Shown: positions 17,222 through 25,850 of the stretch, piece by piece
How positions within the stretch are numbered: position 1 is the stretch's first letter
How the letters are laid out: each line of letters opens with the position of its first letter
Assembly: GCA_947453725.1 (NCBI GenBank)
Contig: CANGHH010000004.1
Span: 124,001-188,000, forward strand
Reading direction: 5' to 3'
Source of the DNA: Betaproteobacteria bacterium
GTDB lineage: Bacteria > Pseudomonadota > Gammaproteobacteria > Burkholderiales > Burkholderiaceae_C
Length of the DNA: 64,000 nucleotides
Notes under the pieces: model-generated
Seen by the model: only the letters and a program-made list of their open reading frames with translations
What the model was told of the DNA's origin: nothing
Databases searched by the model: none
Program-made: the position numbers and the translations under genes

Positions 17222-17894
17222 TCGTCAGTGTGCTCAGTGCGAACCACTGAAAGGCATAGCCGTAGTGCTTGTGAACGTCGGCGGCCGGCGCCGGCCAATG
17301 TCGGATCAAGCCGTCCTGCGGAGCCGTTGGGCCGTCTTCCTCGACCACCGACAACGGGCGCAGCGGCAAGGCGGTTTCACGCGCATAGGCCGCCAGATCC
17401 AGATTCTGACGGATGGGCCCCGAGGCTGCGCCGGCGAAGTCGTAGATCCGCCCCGGGCCAGGGGCGATGCGGCCTTGCACGGCGACCTGGCCGGCCGGCG
17501 CCGGCGGGGCGACGATCCGCGTGCGGTCGGTCTGGTCGCGTGGCAGCCAGCCGCGCTGCACCAGCACCGCCGTGCCGTCGTCGAGCTGCAGCGGCGTGAC
17601 GGCGTAGAAGCCGACGCGGGTGTCCATCTGCCGGTTCTCGAGGTAGACCGTCAGCGCGGACAGCCAGCGGCCTTGCAGCGTGACCCGCCGCCCATGCTGG
17701 ACGGCGGCGTCAGCGGCTTGCAGCGCCAGGGCCGAGGCCGGCAGCGGTGGCAGCGAGCGGCGTTCGTTCAAGGCCGCTTGCGCGCGGTTCTTCTGGTCGG
17801 CGCGGTCCAGTTGCCAGACACCAAGCCGGGCCGTCAGCACGGCGAGCAGCAGCGCCGCCACCAACACCACCCAGCCACGCGCCTTCAGTCGCAT
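17163..17894 (-). CDS. SURF1-family cytochrome oxidase assembly protein
   Basis: Inner-membrane protein of 243 residues with two membrane segments, one at residues 7-28 and one near 215-235, flanking a periplasmic domain. SURF1 marks are LGVWQLDRADQK, LQGRWL, VLVQRGWLPRD and HYGYAFQWFALS. It is thought to help insert heme A into subunit I. Transcribed towards the SCO-like gene with overlap; divergent from the small DUF2909 gene. Confidence 0.94.
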   Translation of the reverse strand: MRLKARGWVVLVAALLLAVLTARLGVWQLDRADQKNRAQAALNERRSLPPLPASALALQAADAAVQHGRRVTLQGRWLSALTVYLENRQMDTRVGFYAVTPLQLDDGTAVLVQRGWLPRDQTDRTRIVAPPAPAGQVAVQGRIAPGPGRIYDFAGAASGPIRQNLDLAAYARETALPLRPLSVVEEDGPTAPQDGLIRHWPAPAADVHKHYGYAFQWFALSTLTIALYAWFQIIQPFRNRRTR

Positions 17895-17936
17895 GCAAGC
17901 ACCGGATGCGGCGCCGGATGCGGATAATCGCGACCC

Positions 17937-18161
17937 ATGAAAACCGTGATGGTGTTGATGTTCGTGGCCGTGCTGATGGCACTCGCCGGTGCCGGAATCT
18001 TCATGCTGCGCAAGGGCCAGCAGGACGCTGACCGCCGCAGCAAGAACATGGCGCGGGCGCTGGCCCTGCGCGTCGGCCTGTCGGTGGCGCTGTTCCTGTT
18101 CATCCTGCTCAGCTGGTCCATGGGCTGGGTCAAGCCGACCGGCATCCCCATCAACGGCTGA
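17937..18161 (+). CDS. Twin-transmembrane DUF2909-type small protein
   Basis: 74-residue membrane protein with two hydrophobic helices (about 4-23 and 46-65) separated by a charged loop RKGQQDADRRSKN. It is the only plus-strand gene inside the oxidase cluster. A GATAAT -10-like box at 17923-17928 is so close to the ATG that the transcript would be nearly leaderless. A role in oxidase biogenesis is suggested by location alone. Confidence 0.82.
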   Translation: MKTVMVLMFVAVLMALAGAGIFMLRKGQQDADRRSKNMARALALRVGLSVALFLFILLSWSMGWVKPTGIPING

Positions 18162-18178
18162 CCCCGGCCCAGCAACGC

Positions 18179-18203
18179 AAAACGCCGCGCGATGCGGCGT
18201 TTT
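18179..18203. terminator. Bidirectional intrinsic terminator between DUF2909 and ctaE
   Basis: AAAACGCCGC-GCGAT-GCGGCGTTTT: a perfect 10-bp stem with a 5-nt loop ending in T4 on the plus strand and in T4 on the minus strand. It serves both the small plus-strand gene and the minus-strand ctaE. Confidence 0.88.
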
Positions 18204-18221
18204 GCCGACGGCGTGTCGCGA

Positions 18222-19106
18222 TCAGAGCCAGTAGACCAGGAAGTACAGGCCGAGCCAGACCACGTCGACGAAGTGCCAGTACCAGGCCGCGCCTTCGAAG
18301 CCGAAGTGACGCTCGGGTGTGAAGTGCCCCTTCATCAGCCGGATGGTGATGAAGGTCAGCATCAGCATGCCGACGAAGACGTGGAAGCCGTGGAAGCCGG
18401 TCAGCATGAAGAAGGTCGAGCCGAAGATGCCCGAGGTCAGCTTCAGGTTGAGTTCGCTGTAGGCGTGGTGGTACTCGAAGGCCTGGACGGCGACGAAGGT
18501 GGCGCCCAGCGCGACCGTGATCCACATCCAGGCGATGGTCTTGGCGCGGTGGCCGGCGATCAGCGCGTGGTGGGCGATGGTCAGCGTCACGCCCGAGGTC
18601 AACAGCAGCGCGGTGTTGATGGTCGGCAGCGGCCACGGGCCGACGGTGGTGAAGGGCTCGATGGTGTTGGCCGGCGAGGCGGTGAAGCCGACGCCATTGC
18701 TGGGCCAGACGGCCTTGAAGTCGGGCCACAGGATCTGGTGGTCGAGATTGCCCAGATTCGGCACCGAATGCACACGGGCCCAGTACAGCGCGCCGAAGAA
18801 GGCAGCGAAGAACATCACCTCGCTGAAGATGAACCAGCTCATGCTCCAGCGGAAGGACACGTCGATGCGGTCGGAATACAGACCGCCTTCGCTTTCACCG
18901 ATGGACTGGCGGAACCACTGGAACATCACGGTCAGCCAGACCGCGACACCGGCCAGCAGCACGTAGGCGGCCCAGCCGGCGCCATTGACCCATTGGCCGG
19001 CGCCGAAGATGACCAGGAACAGGCCGAAGGCCATCAGCACCGGGTGACGCGAGGGCGCCGGAATGTAGTAGTAGGGGGCGGTTCCCGCCGGGGTAAGGGC
19101 TGACAT
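18222..19106 (-). CDS. ctaE: Cytochrome c oxidase subunit III
   Basis: Membrane subunit of 294 residues with seven helices. The start MSALTPAG at 19106 has GAGGAG about 10 nt upstream. Family marks are the early PHPVLMAF-like region after YYYIPAPSRHP, WFIFSEVMFFAAFFGALYW, FHGFHVFVG and a C-terminal AAWYWHFVDVVWLGLYFLVYW. Last gene of the structural operon, followed by a terminator hairpin. Confidence 0.96.
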   Translation of the reverse strand: MSALTPAGTAPYYYIPAPSRHPVLMAFGLFLVIFGAGQWVNGAGWAAYVLLAGVAVWLTVMFQWFRQSIGESEGGLYSDRIDVSFRWSMSWFIFSEVMFFAAFFGALYWARVHSVPNLGNLDHQILWPDFKAVWPSNGVGFTASPANTIEPFTTVGPWPLPTINTALLLTSGVTLTIAHHALIAGHRAKTIAWMWITVALGATFVAVQAFEYHHAYSELNLKLTSGIFGSTFFMLTGFHGFHVFVGMLMLTFITIRLMKGHFTPERHFGFEGAAWYWHFVDVVWLGLYFLVYWL

Positions 19107-19155
19107 GACCAGTTCTCTCCTCAAACCAAAAATCGAATTGTCCGGATGGTGGCGT

Positions 19156-19383
19156 TCAAACGGCGACGCCGCTGCCGACCACCCAACGAACCAGGAATAC
19201 CAGTGCGGCAATCAACAGTGCCGCGCCGAAGACGCCGGCAATGATGACGTGCACCGGGTTCAGCTTCTGCAGGTCCTGCTCCAGCCCCTTCGAACGGCGG
19301 ATGCCGAAGAAGGACCAGCCCACCGCCTGCACCGTCTGCAGGAAAGAGCCGCGCCGCGATGCAGCCTCGCGCAGGTCGCTCAT
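19156..19383 (-). CDS. DUF2970-type small membrane protein
   Basis: 75-residue protein with one hydrophobic helix near residues 45-69 and a conserved AVGWSFFGIRRSKG region. Its ATG overlaps the ctaG stop by four bases (ATGA), which implies translational coupling. Proteins of this kind are routinely found between ctaG and ctaE in Burkholderiales, probably as oxidase accessory factors; function not established. Confidence 0.85.
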   Translation of the reverse strand: MSDLREAASRRGSFLQTVQAVGWSFFGIRRSKGLEQDLQKLNPVHVIIAGVFGAALLIAALVFLVRWVVGSGVAV

Positions 19384-20000
19384 GCGCCGGCCGCCTTGGC
19401 CGTGGCGGCCCAGGCACCGCCAGCCGGCGCTGCCGGCACCTTGCCGCCGACCTCGAAGAAGGTGTAGGACAGCGTGATGGTGTTGACGTCCTTGGGCAGC
19501 TTGGGGTCGATGACGAAGACCACCGGCCAGGACTTGCTTTCGCCCGGCGCCAGCGACCATTCCTTGAAGCAGAAACATTCCAGCTTGTTGAAATGCGCCA
19601 TCGCCACCATCGGCGCATAGCTGGGTATGGCTTGTGCGGCCATCGTCCGGCTTTGCCGGTTGCGGAACTCGTACATCACGGTCGTGACCTCACCCGGATG
19701 CACCTGCAGGTAGCGCGAAGCCGGCTTGAAGTCCCAGGGACCGCGCGCGTTGGCGTCGAACTCGATGGTGACGGTGCGGGTCAGATCGACCTGGGTGTTG
19801 GCCGCCAGCGTGCCGGTCGCCCAGCTGCCGCTGGAGGTGCGCTGGTCGGACAGGGTCAGCACGTTGATACCGAGCGCCTCGCAGATGGTGCGGTACATCG
19901 GCACCAGCGCATAGCCAAAACCGAACATCAAGGCGGCGATGACCGCCAGCTTGCCCAGCAAGCGGCGGTTGTCGACCAACAAGGGGTTCAGCACGGCCAT
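19380..20000 (-). CDS. ctaG: Cytochrome c oxidase assembly protein CtaG (COX11)
   Basis: Membrane-anchored copper chaperone of 206 residues that supplies CuB to subunit I. One N-terminal transmembrane helix is followed by a periplasmic immunoglobulin-like domain. The copper motif is CFCF in KLECFCFKEW, with family segments VPMYRTICEALGIN and SYTFFEV. It lies 7 nt after the 38-residue assembly gene. Confidence 0.96.
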   Translation of the reverse strand: MAVLNPLLVDNRRLLGKLAVIAALMFGFGYALVPMYRTICEALGINVLTLSDQRTSSGSWATGTLAANTQVDLTRTVTIEFDANARGPWDFKPASRYLQVHPGEVTTVMYEFRNRQSRTMAAQAIPSYAPMVAMAHFNKLECFCFKEWSLAPGESKSWPVVFVIDPKLPKDVNTITLSYTFFEVGGKVPAAPAGGAWAATAKAAGA

Positions 20001-20007
20001 GGCTGCA

Positions 20008-20124
20008 TCAACGGCCGAAGAAGATCACCTTCAGCACGAAACCCGCGCCGAACAGAATGGCCGCCGAGGCCAGGATCAGACCCAGCCTGACGTTGGCCTT
20101 GCGTTGCTGTTCGCTGGTGGCCAT
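20008..20124 (-). CDS. Cytochrome oxidase small assembly protein (38 residues)
   Basis: A tiny frame between ctaD and ctaG: it starts MATSEQQRKANVRLG and ends VLKVIFFGR. It consists of a basic N-terminus and one hydrophobic helix. The ATG lies one nucleotide after the ctaD stop, with no room for a separate ribosome site, so translation is probably coupled. Peptides of this size and pattern at this spot are known as small oxidase assembly proteins. Short enough to be missed by automatic callers. Confidence 0.85.
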   Translation of the reverse strand: MATSEQQRKANVRLGLILASAAILFGAGFVLKVIFFGR

Positions 20125-20125
20125 C

Positions 20126-21751
20126 TCAGCCGATCACGCGGGTGGCGGTGATGTCGAGCTTCGGCGGGTGCTCGAAGGTGTGCCACGGGGCGGGCGACGG
20201 CACTTCCCATTCCAGGCCTTCGGCAGCTTCCCAGGGCTTCTGCGGCGCCGGGGCACCCTGGCCGCGCATGGCCGGCACGACCACGAAGAAGAAGAAGTAG
20301 ACCTGCATCAGGCCGAAACCGAAAGCACCGATCGAGGCCAGCATGTTGAAGTCGGCGAACTGCAGCGGGTAGTCGGCATAGCGGCGCGGCATGCCGGCCA
20401 GACCCAGGAAGTGCATCGGGAAGAAAGTGACGTTGAAGAAGATCAACGAACCCCAGAAGTGGATCTTGCCGCGGGTTTCCGAATACATCACGCCGGTCCA
20501 CTTCGGGCTCCAGTAGTAATAGCCGGCAAACATCGCATAGAGCGAGCCGGCGACCAGCACGTAGTGGAAGTGGGCGACGACGTAGTAGGTGTCCTGCAGC
20601 TGGATGTCGATCGGGGCCATGGCCAGGATCAGGCCGGTGAAGCCGCCCATCGAGAACACGAACAGGAAGCCGACGGCGAAGAGCATCGGCGTCTCGAAGG
20701 TCATCGAACCGCGCCACATCGTGGCGATCCAGTTGAAAACCTTCACGCCTGTGGGCACCGCGATCAGCATCGTCGCGTACATGAAGAAGAGCTGACCCGT
20801 CACCGGCATGCCGGTCGTGTACATGTGGTGGGCCCACACGATGAAGGACAGGATGGCGATGGACGAGGTGGCGTAGACCATCGAGGTGTAGCCGAACAGC
20901 TTCTTGCGCGCGAAGGCCGGGATGATGGCGCTGACGATGCCGAAAGCCGGCAGGATCATGATGTAGACCTCGGGGTGACCGAAGAACCAGAAGATGTGCT
21001 GGTACATGATCGGGTCACCGCCGCCGGCGGGGTTGAAGAACGACGTGCCGAAGTGGCGGTCGGTCAGCGTCATCGTGATGGCCCCGGCCAGCACCGGCAT
21101 CACGGCGATCAGCAGGTAGGCGGTAATCAGCCAGGTCCAGCAGAACAGCGGCATCTTCATCAGCGTCATGCCCGGCGCGCGCATGTTCAGGATGGTGACG
21201 ATGATGTTGATCGAACCCATGATGGACGAGGCGCCCATGATGTGCATCGCGAAGATGCCGGCGTCCATGCTCGGGCCCATCTGCAGCGTCAGCGGCGCAT
21301 ACAGCGTCCAGCCGGCGGCCGGCGCACCACCGGGCATGAAGAAGGAACCGACGAGCATCGTGGCGGCCGGGATCAGCAGCCAGAAGCTGAGGTTGTTCAT
21401 GCGCGCGAAGGCCATGTCCGCCGCGCCGATCTGCAGCGGGATCATCCAGTTCGCGAAACCCACGAAGGCCGGCATGATGGCGCCGAACACCATGATCAGG
21501 CCGTGCATCGTGGTGAACTGGTTGAACAGTTCGGGATTGAAGAACTGCAGGCCGGGCTGGAACAACTCGGTCCGGATCAACAGCGCCAGCACGCCACCCA
21601 CCATCAGCATCGTGAAGCTGAACAGCAGGTACATCGTGCCGATGTCCTTGTGGTTGGTGGCGAACAGCCAGCGGCGCCAGCCGTGCGGGTGGCCGTGATC
21701 ATGGTCGTGATCGTCGGCGTGGTGACCGGGGTGGTCGAGAACTGCGCTCAT
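20126..21751 (-). CDS. ctaD: Cytochrome c oxidase subunit I
   Basis: Catalytic subunit of 541 residues with twelve helices, carrying heme a and the heme a3-CuB centre. Visible are the low-spin heme His in TTMHGLIMVFG, the CuB/cross-linked Tyr region FWFFGHPEVYIMILPAFG, the double His in VWAHHMYTTG and the heme pair in VVAHFHYVL. The N-terminus has a His/Asp-rich stretch (DHPGHHADDHDHDHGHPHG) that could bind metal. It starts 24 nt after ctaC. Confidence 0.98.
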   Translation of the reverse strand: MSAVLDHPGHHADDHDHDHGHPHGWRRWLFATNHKDIGTMYLLFSFTMLMVGGVLALLIRTELFQPGLQFFNPELFNQFTTMHGLIMVFGAIMPAFVGFANWMIPLQIGAADMAFARMNNLSFWLLIPAATMLVGSFFMPGGAPAAGWTLYAPLTLQMGPSMDAGIFAMHIMGASSIMGSINIIVTILNMRAPGMTLMKMPLFCWTWLITAYLLIAVMPVLAGAITMTLTDRHFGTSFFNPAGGGDPIMYQHIFWFFGHPEVYIMILPAFGIVSAIIPAFARKKLFGYTSMVYATSSIAILSFIVWAHHMYTTGMPVTGQLFFMYATMLIAVPTGVKVFNWIATMWRGSMTFETPMLFAVGFLFVFSMGGFTGLILAMAPIDIQLQDTYYVVAHFHYVLVAGSLYAMFAGYYYWSPKWTGVMYSETRGKIHFWGSLIFFNVTFFPMHFLGLAGMPRRYADYPLQFADFNMLASIGAFGFGLMQVYFFFFVVVPAMRGQGAPAPQKPWEAAEGLEWEVPSPAPWHTFEHPPKLDITATRVIG

Positions 21752-21775
21752 GGGAATTCCTTCGCGATCGACGTT

Positions 21776-22972
21776 TTACTTGCGGGCCGCAACAACTTCG
21801 GACGGCTGCACGGCCTGCCCGGTCTTGTTGCTCCAGTTGTTCTTGGTGTAGGTGATGACGGCCGCCAGTTCGGTGTCCGACAGCGCCTTCCACGAGGGCA
21901 TCGCACCGTTGTTCTGGCCGTTGAGCAGCACATGGATCTGCTTGCTCTTGTCGGCGTCCTGCACCACGGCCGCGCCGTCCAGCGGCTTGACCGGGCCGGC
22001 GCCCTTGCCGTCAGGCTTGTGGCAGGCGGCGCAATTGGCGGCGTAGACCTTCTCGCCGCGGGCGATCAGTTCCACCAAGGTCCATTCCTTGGTCGGATCG
22101 TCGGCCAGCGCGGCCATTTCCTTTTTCTTGCCATCGACCCACTTGGCGTAATCGGCGGCGCTGACCACCTTCACGTGGATCGGCATGTAGGCGTGTTCCT
22201 TGCCGCACAACTCGGCGCACTGGCCGTAGAAGTCGCCGGTCTTTTCAGCGCGGAACCAGGTGTCGCGCACGAAGCCGGGGATGGCATCCTGCTTGACGCC
22301 GAGCGCCGGCACCATCCAGGCGTGGATCACGTCGTTGGCGGTGGTGATGATGCGGACCTTCTTGTCGACCGGCACGACCAGCGGGTTGTCGACCTTCAGC
22401 AGGTAGTTGTCGACCGCCGGCGGCTTGCCGCTGTTCGACATTTCGCGCTGGGCGACGTCGAGCGTGGCAACGAAGTTGATGCCTTCGCCCTCGCCCTTGA
22501 GGTAGTCGTAACCCCATTTCCACTGGTAGCCGGTTGCCTTGATGGTCAGGTCGGCGTTGCTGGTGTCCTTCATCGCCACGACGGTGCGCGTGGCCATCGC
22601 GCCCATCGCGATGACGATGACAAACGGCACGATGGTCCAGGCGATTTCCACCGCGACGCTCTCGTGGAAGCTGGCCGCCTTGTGGCCCAGCGACTTGCGG
22701 TGCTTGAGGATGGAATAGAACATCACACCAAAGACCGCCACGAAGATCAGCACGCAGATCACGAGCATGACGTTGTGCAGCCAGTGCTGCTGTTGGGCGA
22801 TCTGGGTGACGCCCAGCGGGAGATCCAGCTGGCGCACGCCGGGGCCGCCGGGCAGGTCATTCACGGCCTGCGCCAGGCCGGCGGTGAGCATCACACCCAG
22901 GCCCAAGGCCGCCGCCCTGAGGCGGTGTCGCAGCACAGATGTCATCTTGAGCGTCGTCTTCATCGTCTTCAT
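21776..22972 (-). CDS. ctaC: Cytochrome c oxidase subunit II with C-terminal heme c domain
   Basis: 398-residue subunit II: signal peptide (ending near AGLAQA), two membrane helices, a CuA cupredoxin domain with CAELCGKEHAYM ligands, and a C-terminal cytochrome c domain with CAACH and an axial-Met region GAMPSW. That fusion is the caa3-like form in which subunit II also accepts electrons directly from a soluble carrier. The start MKTMKTTLK at 22972 is one nucleotide after the DUF2244 stop. The fused heme domain makes it a plausible terminal acceptor for the periplasmic carriers of the quinoprotein island. Confidence 0.97.
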   Translation of the reverse strand: MKTMKTTLKMTSVLRHRLRAAALGLGVMLTAGLAQAVNDLPGGPGVRQLDLPLGVTQIAQQQHWLHNVMLVICVLIFVAVFGVMFYSILKHRKSLGHKAASFHESVAVEIAWTIVPFVIVIAMGAMATRTVVAMKDTSNADLTIKATGYQWKWGYDYLKGEGEGINFVATLDVAQREMSNSGKPPAVDNYLLKVDNPLVVPVDKKVRIITTANDVIHAWMVPALGVKQDAIPGFVRDTWFRAEKTGDFYGQCAELCGKEHAYMPIHVKVVSAADYAKWVDGKKKEMAALADDPTKEWTLVELIARGEKVYAANCAACHKPDGKGAGPVKPLDGAAVVQDADKSKQIHVLLNGQNNGAMPSWKALSDTELAAVITYTKNNWSNKTGQAVQPSEVVAARK

Positions 22973-22973
22973 T

Positions 22974-23567
22974 TCAGTTCGTATCGGTCTTGGCATCGGC
23001 CGGGGGCACATCTGACACGGGCGTCCGGCGCAAGGCCAGACGCAATTCACGCGCAAACGCACCACGGAGTTCAGGGCGCAGAAAACGGCCCACACGCACA
23101 CTTTGGCCGCGGCTGCTCAGTTCAACCAGCGAGCCCTGCCCGGCAGCAGGTTCGACGGTCAGCCAATCAGCGGCGAAATCGGTTCGGGCCAGCCGGCTGC
23201 CGCTGCACTGCTCAACCTGCAGCGACCGGCCCACCAGGGTCAGGGTTTCGTGGTCGGCGGCATGGCGCGCGAAGACCAGCAAGGCAGCACCCACAGCCAG
23301 CAGTTCCACGCCGGCGAAAGCCAGCACCAGCGGCGCGCCCTGGGCAAAGAAACCGGCCGCGATCAGCAGCGACACCGCACACAGGGAACCGTAGACGATG
23401 CCCAACTGGCGGGGGGTGATCGAGCAGTTGCGCAGCAGTCGCCACTGGAGCGCCCGGGTGGCGCTGGCGCCTTCGCCGATCAGCACCTCGCGACCGAACA
23501 ACCAGGGCGTGCTGCGGGACAGGCCCGGCGGCATCGGCCAAGGGCTGGGAGCGAGTGTGGCAGTCAT
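22974..23567 (-). CDS. DUF2244 membrane protein
   Basis: 197-residue protein with two adjacent membrane helices (about residues 57-100) and a soluble C-terminal domain; conserved segments are RNCSITPRQLG and the C-terminal FLRPELRGAFARELRLAL. First gene of the oxidase operon, directly abutting ctaC. DUF2244 proteins regularly precede subunit II in betaproteobacteria; no biochemical role is known to me. The 140 nt upstream hold its promoter; I see no further gene there. Confidence 0.87.
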   Translation of the reverse strand: MTATLAPSPWPMPPGLSRSTPWLFGREVLIGEGASATRALQWRLLRNCSITPRQLGIVYGSLCAVSLLIAAGFFAQGAPLVLAFAGVELLAVGAALLVFARHAADHETLTLVGRSLQVEQCSGSRLARTDFAADWLTVEPAAGQGSLVELSSRGQSVRVGRFLRPELRGAFARELRLALRRTPVSDVPPADAKTDTN

Positions 23568-23707
23568 TCAGCGCGGGGGAATCAGGCGGGCGGGATAACG
23601 TTCGGCGGGCAACAAGAAAACTTCGGCGCACTGCAAACCACAGCGCGCAGCCTTGATCCTGGACAGCCTGAAATTCTATCGCAGGTGCAGCAATTCGAGT
23701 CGCCGGG

Positions 23708-24619
23708 TCAACGCGCCGGGCGCCCGGCGCGCACCATGGCGCGCAGGTCGTCCAGCGGGACGGCCGTTTCAGCAGCCAGGCTCGGCCGCGGCGCCGGGCG
23801 GAAGGCGTGACCGTAGACGATTTCGAAGTCCAGCGCGATGCGCCCGTCGCGGCTGCAGACGGCCTGCAGTTGTTCGATCAGGAGGTCGCGCCAGCGAGGG
23901 GTGCGCAGGCCGGCCGCGCGCCCGGCGGCGACATTGCCGCCCAGCCCACGCAACTCGGCCAGCGCCGCTTCGGCCGTCGGCCAGGTCAGCGTCAGCTGCT
24001 CCTGGTCCATCACCGGATCGGCGAAGCCGGCGTGCAGCAGCATGTCGCCGAGGTCGTGCATGTCGACGAAGGGCGCGAACGGCGCGGGCCAGCCCTGACC
24101 CGCGTACAAGGCCCGCAGGCTGCCAAGCGTGCCCGGGCCCAGGGTCGAGAACATCAGGAAACCGTCCACCGCCAGCGCCTGCTGCCAGCGCTGCATCTCG
24201 GCCTGCGGGTCGGCCACGCCGTGCAGCCCCATGTTGGCCCACAGCAACTGGCCCGCGCCGCCACCGACCTCAGCCGGTGTCGTGGCCGCGCTGTCGGGGC
24301 CGGACCAGCGGGCCGGCGACCACCAGGGCCGCTGCAGCGAGGCGGCGGTGGCGTCGCGCCGCGCGGCGTCGGGCTCGACGGCGATCAGCCGGGCCTGCGG
24401 GTAGGCCGCGCGCAGCAGGCCGCTGCTGGCGCCGAGAAAGCTGCCCCAGTCGATGGCGCTGGCCGGTTGCAGCCTGACGATGGGCAGGCGTTCGACCATC
24501 CGCCGCGCCACCTCGCCATGCAGCCAGGGCGCTGCGGAAGCCCGGTTGAGCCGGCACTGGACACGCGCCAGCGCCACCGCGTCGAGCGGTCGTCGGGTGC
24601 TGCGCTCGGGGGTTGCCAT
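23708..24619 (-). CDS. BioC-like SAM-dependent methyltransferase
   Basis: Class I methyltransferase of 303 residues. The SAM motif region IDWGSFLGASSGLLRAAYP and acidic ARLIAVEPD follow the standard layout, and LLWANMGLHGVADPQAEMQRW matches the motif around the BioC family NLALQW sequence. It could methylate malonyl-ACP in biotin synthesis, but no other bio gene is nearby. The start MATPERSTRR at 24619 faces comF across 22 nt. Confidence 0.8.
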   Translation of the reverse strand: MATPERSTRRPLDAVALARVQCRLNRASAAPWLHGEVARRMVERLPIVRLQPASAIDWGSFLGASSGLLRAAYPQARLIAVEPDAARRDATAASLQRPWWSPARWSGPDSAATTPAEVGGGAGQLLWANMGLHGVADPQAEMQRWQQALAVDGFLMFSTLGPGTLGSLRALYAGQGWPAPFAPFVDMHDLGDMLLHAGFADPVMDQEQLTLTWPTAEAALAELRGLGGNVAAGRAAGLRTPRWRDLLIEQLQAVCSRDGRIALDFEIVYGHAFRPAPRPSLAAETAVPLDDLRAMVRAGRPAR

Positions 24620-24641
24620 CGACGGCCAGTATATTGAGCCC
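24620..24641. promoter_or_regulatory. Overlapping divergent -10 elements between methyltransferase and comF
   Basis: Only 22 nt separate two start codons. TATATT (24630-24635, plus strand) and TATACT (24633-24628, minus strand) overlap. Both are 6-8 nt from the opposing start codons, so both transcripts would begin at or next to the start codon. This is a bidirectional symmetric -10 arrangement with leaderless mRNAs. No good -35 box is visible for either. Confidence 0.55.
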
Positions 24642-25355
24642 ATGGCCCTGCCCTTCTTCCTGCGCGCCACCGGCACTGCGCGGCTGCCCAGCCCCTGCGA
24701 GGTCTGCCGCAGCTGGTCCGGTGCCGCCCTGTGCCCGGCCTGCGTGGCCCGATTTGCGGCGCCGCGCCCGCGCTGTGCCCGCTGCGGCATCGGCCTGGCT
24801 CAGGCTGCGGCGGCCTGCGGCGCCTGCCTGCGCGAGCCGCCGCCGTTCGAGCGAACGGTCTGCGTCGCCGACTACGGCTTCCCCTGGGACCGCCTGATCG
24901 CCGACTTCAAGTTCCACGGCCGCGCCGAACTGGCGGGCGCGCTGGCCGAACAGCTGACCCTTGCGGTGGGTGCCGCCGGCCTGCGGCTGCCCGACGGCGT
25001 GCTGCCGGTGCCGCTGTCGGACAAGCGGCTGGCCGAACGCGGCTACAACCAGGCCTGGGAACTGGCGCGCCGCGTCGCCGGGGCGCTGGCCATCCCGGCA
25101 ACGGCCACGCTGCTGCGGCGTCCGCTGGACGCCGCGCACCAGATCGAACTCGACCGCCCGGCGCGCCAGCGCAACCTGCGCCGCGCCTTCATGGTCGATC
25201 CGGCGCAGCGCGCCGGCGTGCCGGGCCGGCGCTTCGCGCTGGTCGACGACGTGATGACCACCGGCGCCACCGCCCACGCTGCCGCCGACGCGTTGCGGCG
25301 TGCCGGTGCCGCGGCGGTCGAGGTCTGGGTGCTGGCGCGCACGCCCGCACACTGA
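24642..25355 (+). CDS. comF: ComF-family phosphoribosyltransferase-like protein
   Basis: 237-residue ComF/GntX protein: N-terminal double zinc ribbon (CEVC..CPAC, CARC..CGAC) and a C-terminal phosphoribosyltransferase fold with the PRPP loop ALVDDVMTTGAT. In naturally competent bacteria ComF acts in DNA uptake or processing after import. The start MALPFFLRATG at 24642 fits the family. Probably cotranscribed with trmL, 9 nt downstream. Confidence 0.92.
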   Translation: MALPFFLRATGTARLPSPCEVCRSWSGAALCPACVARFAAPRPRCARCGIGLAQAAAACGACLREPPPFERTVCVADYGFPWDRLIADFKFHGRAELAGALAEQLTLAVGAAGLRLPDGVLPVPLSDKRLAERGYNQAWELARRVAGALAIPATATLLRRPLDAAHQIELDRPARQRNLRRAFMVDPAQRAGVPGRRFALVDDVMTTGATAHAAADALRRAGAAAVEVWVLARTPAH

Positions 25356-25364
25356 ACGGCGGCC

Positions 25365-25835
25365 ATGTTCAACATCGTCCTGGTCGCCCCCGAGATCCCG
25401 CCCAACACCGGCAACATCATCCGCCTGGCGGCCAACACCGGCTGCAGCCTGCACCTCGTCGAACCCCTCGGCTTCGCGATGGAAGACCGGCAGTTGCGCC
25501 GCGCCGGGCTGGATTACCACGAGTACGCCGCGGTGCGCGTGCATGCCTCCTGGGCAGCGCTGCTGCAGGCCGAACAGCCCGACCCGGCTCGCTGTTTCGC
25601 CTTCACCACGCGCGGCAGCCGGCCTTTCGCCGACGCGGCCTGGCAGGCCGGCGACTGGCTGGTCTTCGGCAGCGAAACAGCCGGCCTGTCCGAAGCCGTG
25701 CGCGCCGGCTTTGCCGACGCGCAGCGCCTGCGCCTGCCGATGCGGCCGGGCCAGCGCAGCCTGAACCTGAGCAACGCGGTGGCCGTCGCCGTCTTCGAAG
25801 CCTGGCGGCAGACGGGCTACGCCGGCGGCGGCTGA
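25365..25835 (+). CDS. trmL: tRNA (cytidine/uridine-34-2'-O)-methyltransferase TrmL
   Basis: SPOUT-class methyltransferase of 156 residues that methylates the ribose of the wobble base in certain leucine tRNAs. Knot motifs are present: NTGNIIRLAANTG, LVFGSETAGL and LPMRPGQRSLNLSNAVAV. The stop codon lies in the centre of a long perfect palindrome. Confidence 0.95.
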   Translation: MFNIVLVAPEIPPNTGNIIRLAANTGCSLHLVEPLGFAMEDRQLRRAGLDYHEYAAVRVHASWAALLQAEQPDPARCFAFTTRGSRPFADAAWQAGDWLVFGSETAGLSEAVRAGFADAQRLRLPMRPGQRSLNLSNAVAVAVFEAWRQTGYAGGG

Positions 25836-25850
25836 AGCCGCCGCCGGCGT
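25819..25850. terminator. Perfect 15-bp-arm palindrome at the trmL/gpsA convergence
   Basis: Arms ACGCCGGCGGCGGCT and AGCCGCCGCCGGCGT are exact reverse complements with only GA between them. The left arm is the last coding sequence of trmL, whose stop TGA sits in the loop. The right arm abuts the gpsA stop. It lacks T-runs, so it may stop either transcript weakly, or pair the two mRNA 3' ends. Confidence 0.6.

Noticed and set aside
20057-23419. 1120-codon plus-strand frame opposite ctaD, ctaC and DUF2244
   Set aside because: Shadow of conserved oxidase genes; composition is low-complexity and no start site or family match is visible.
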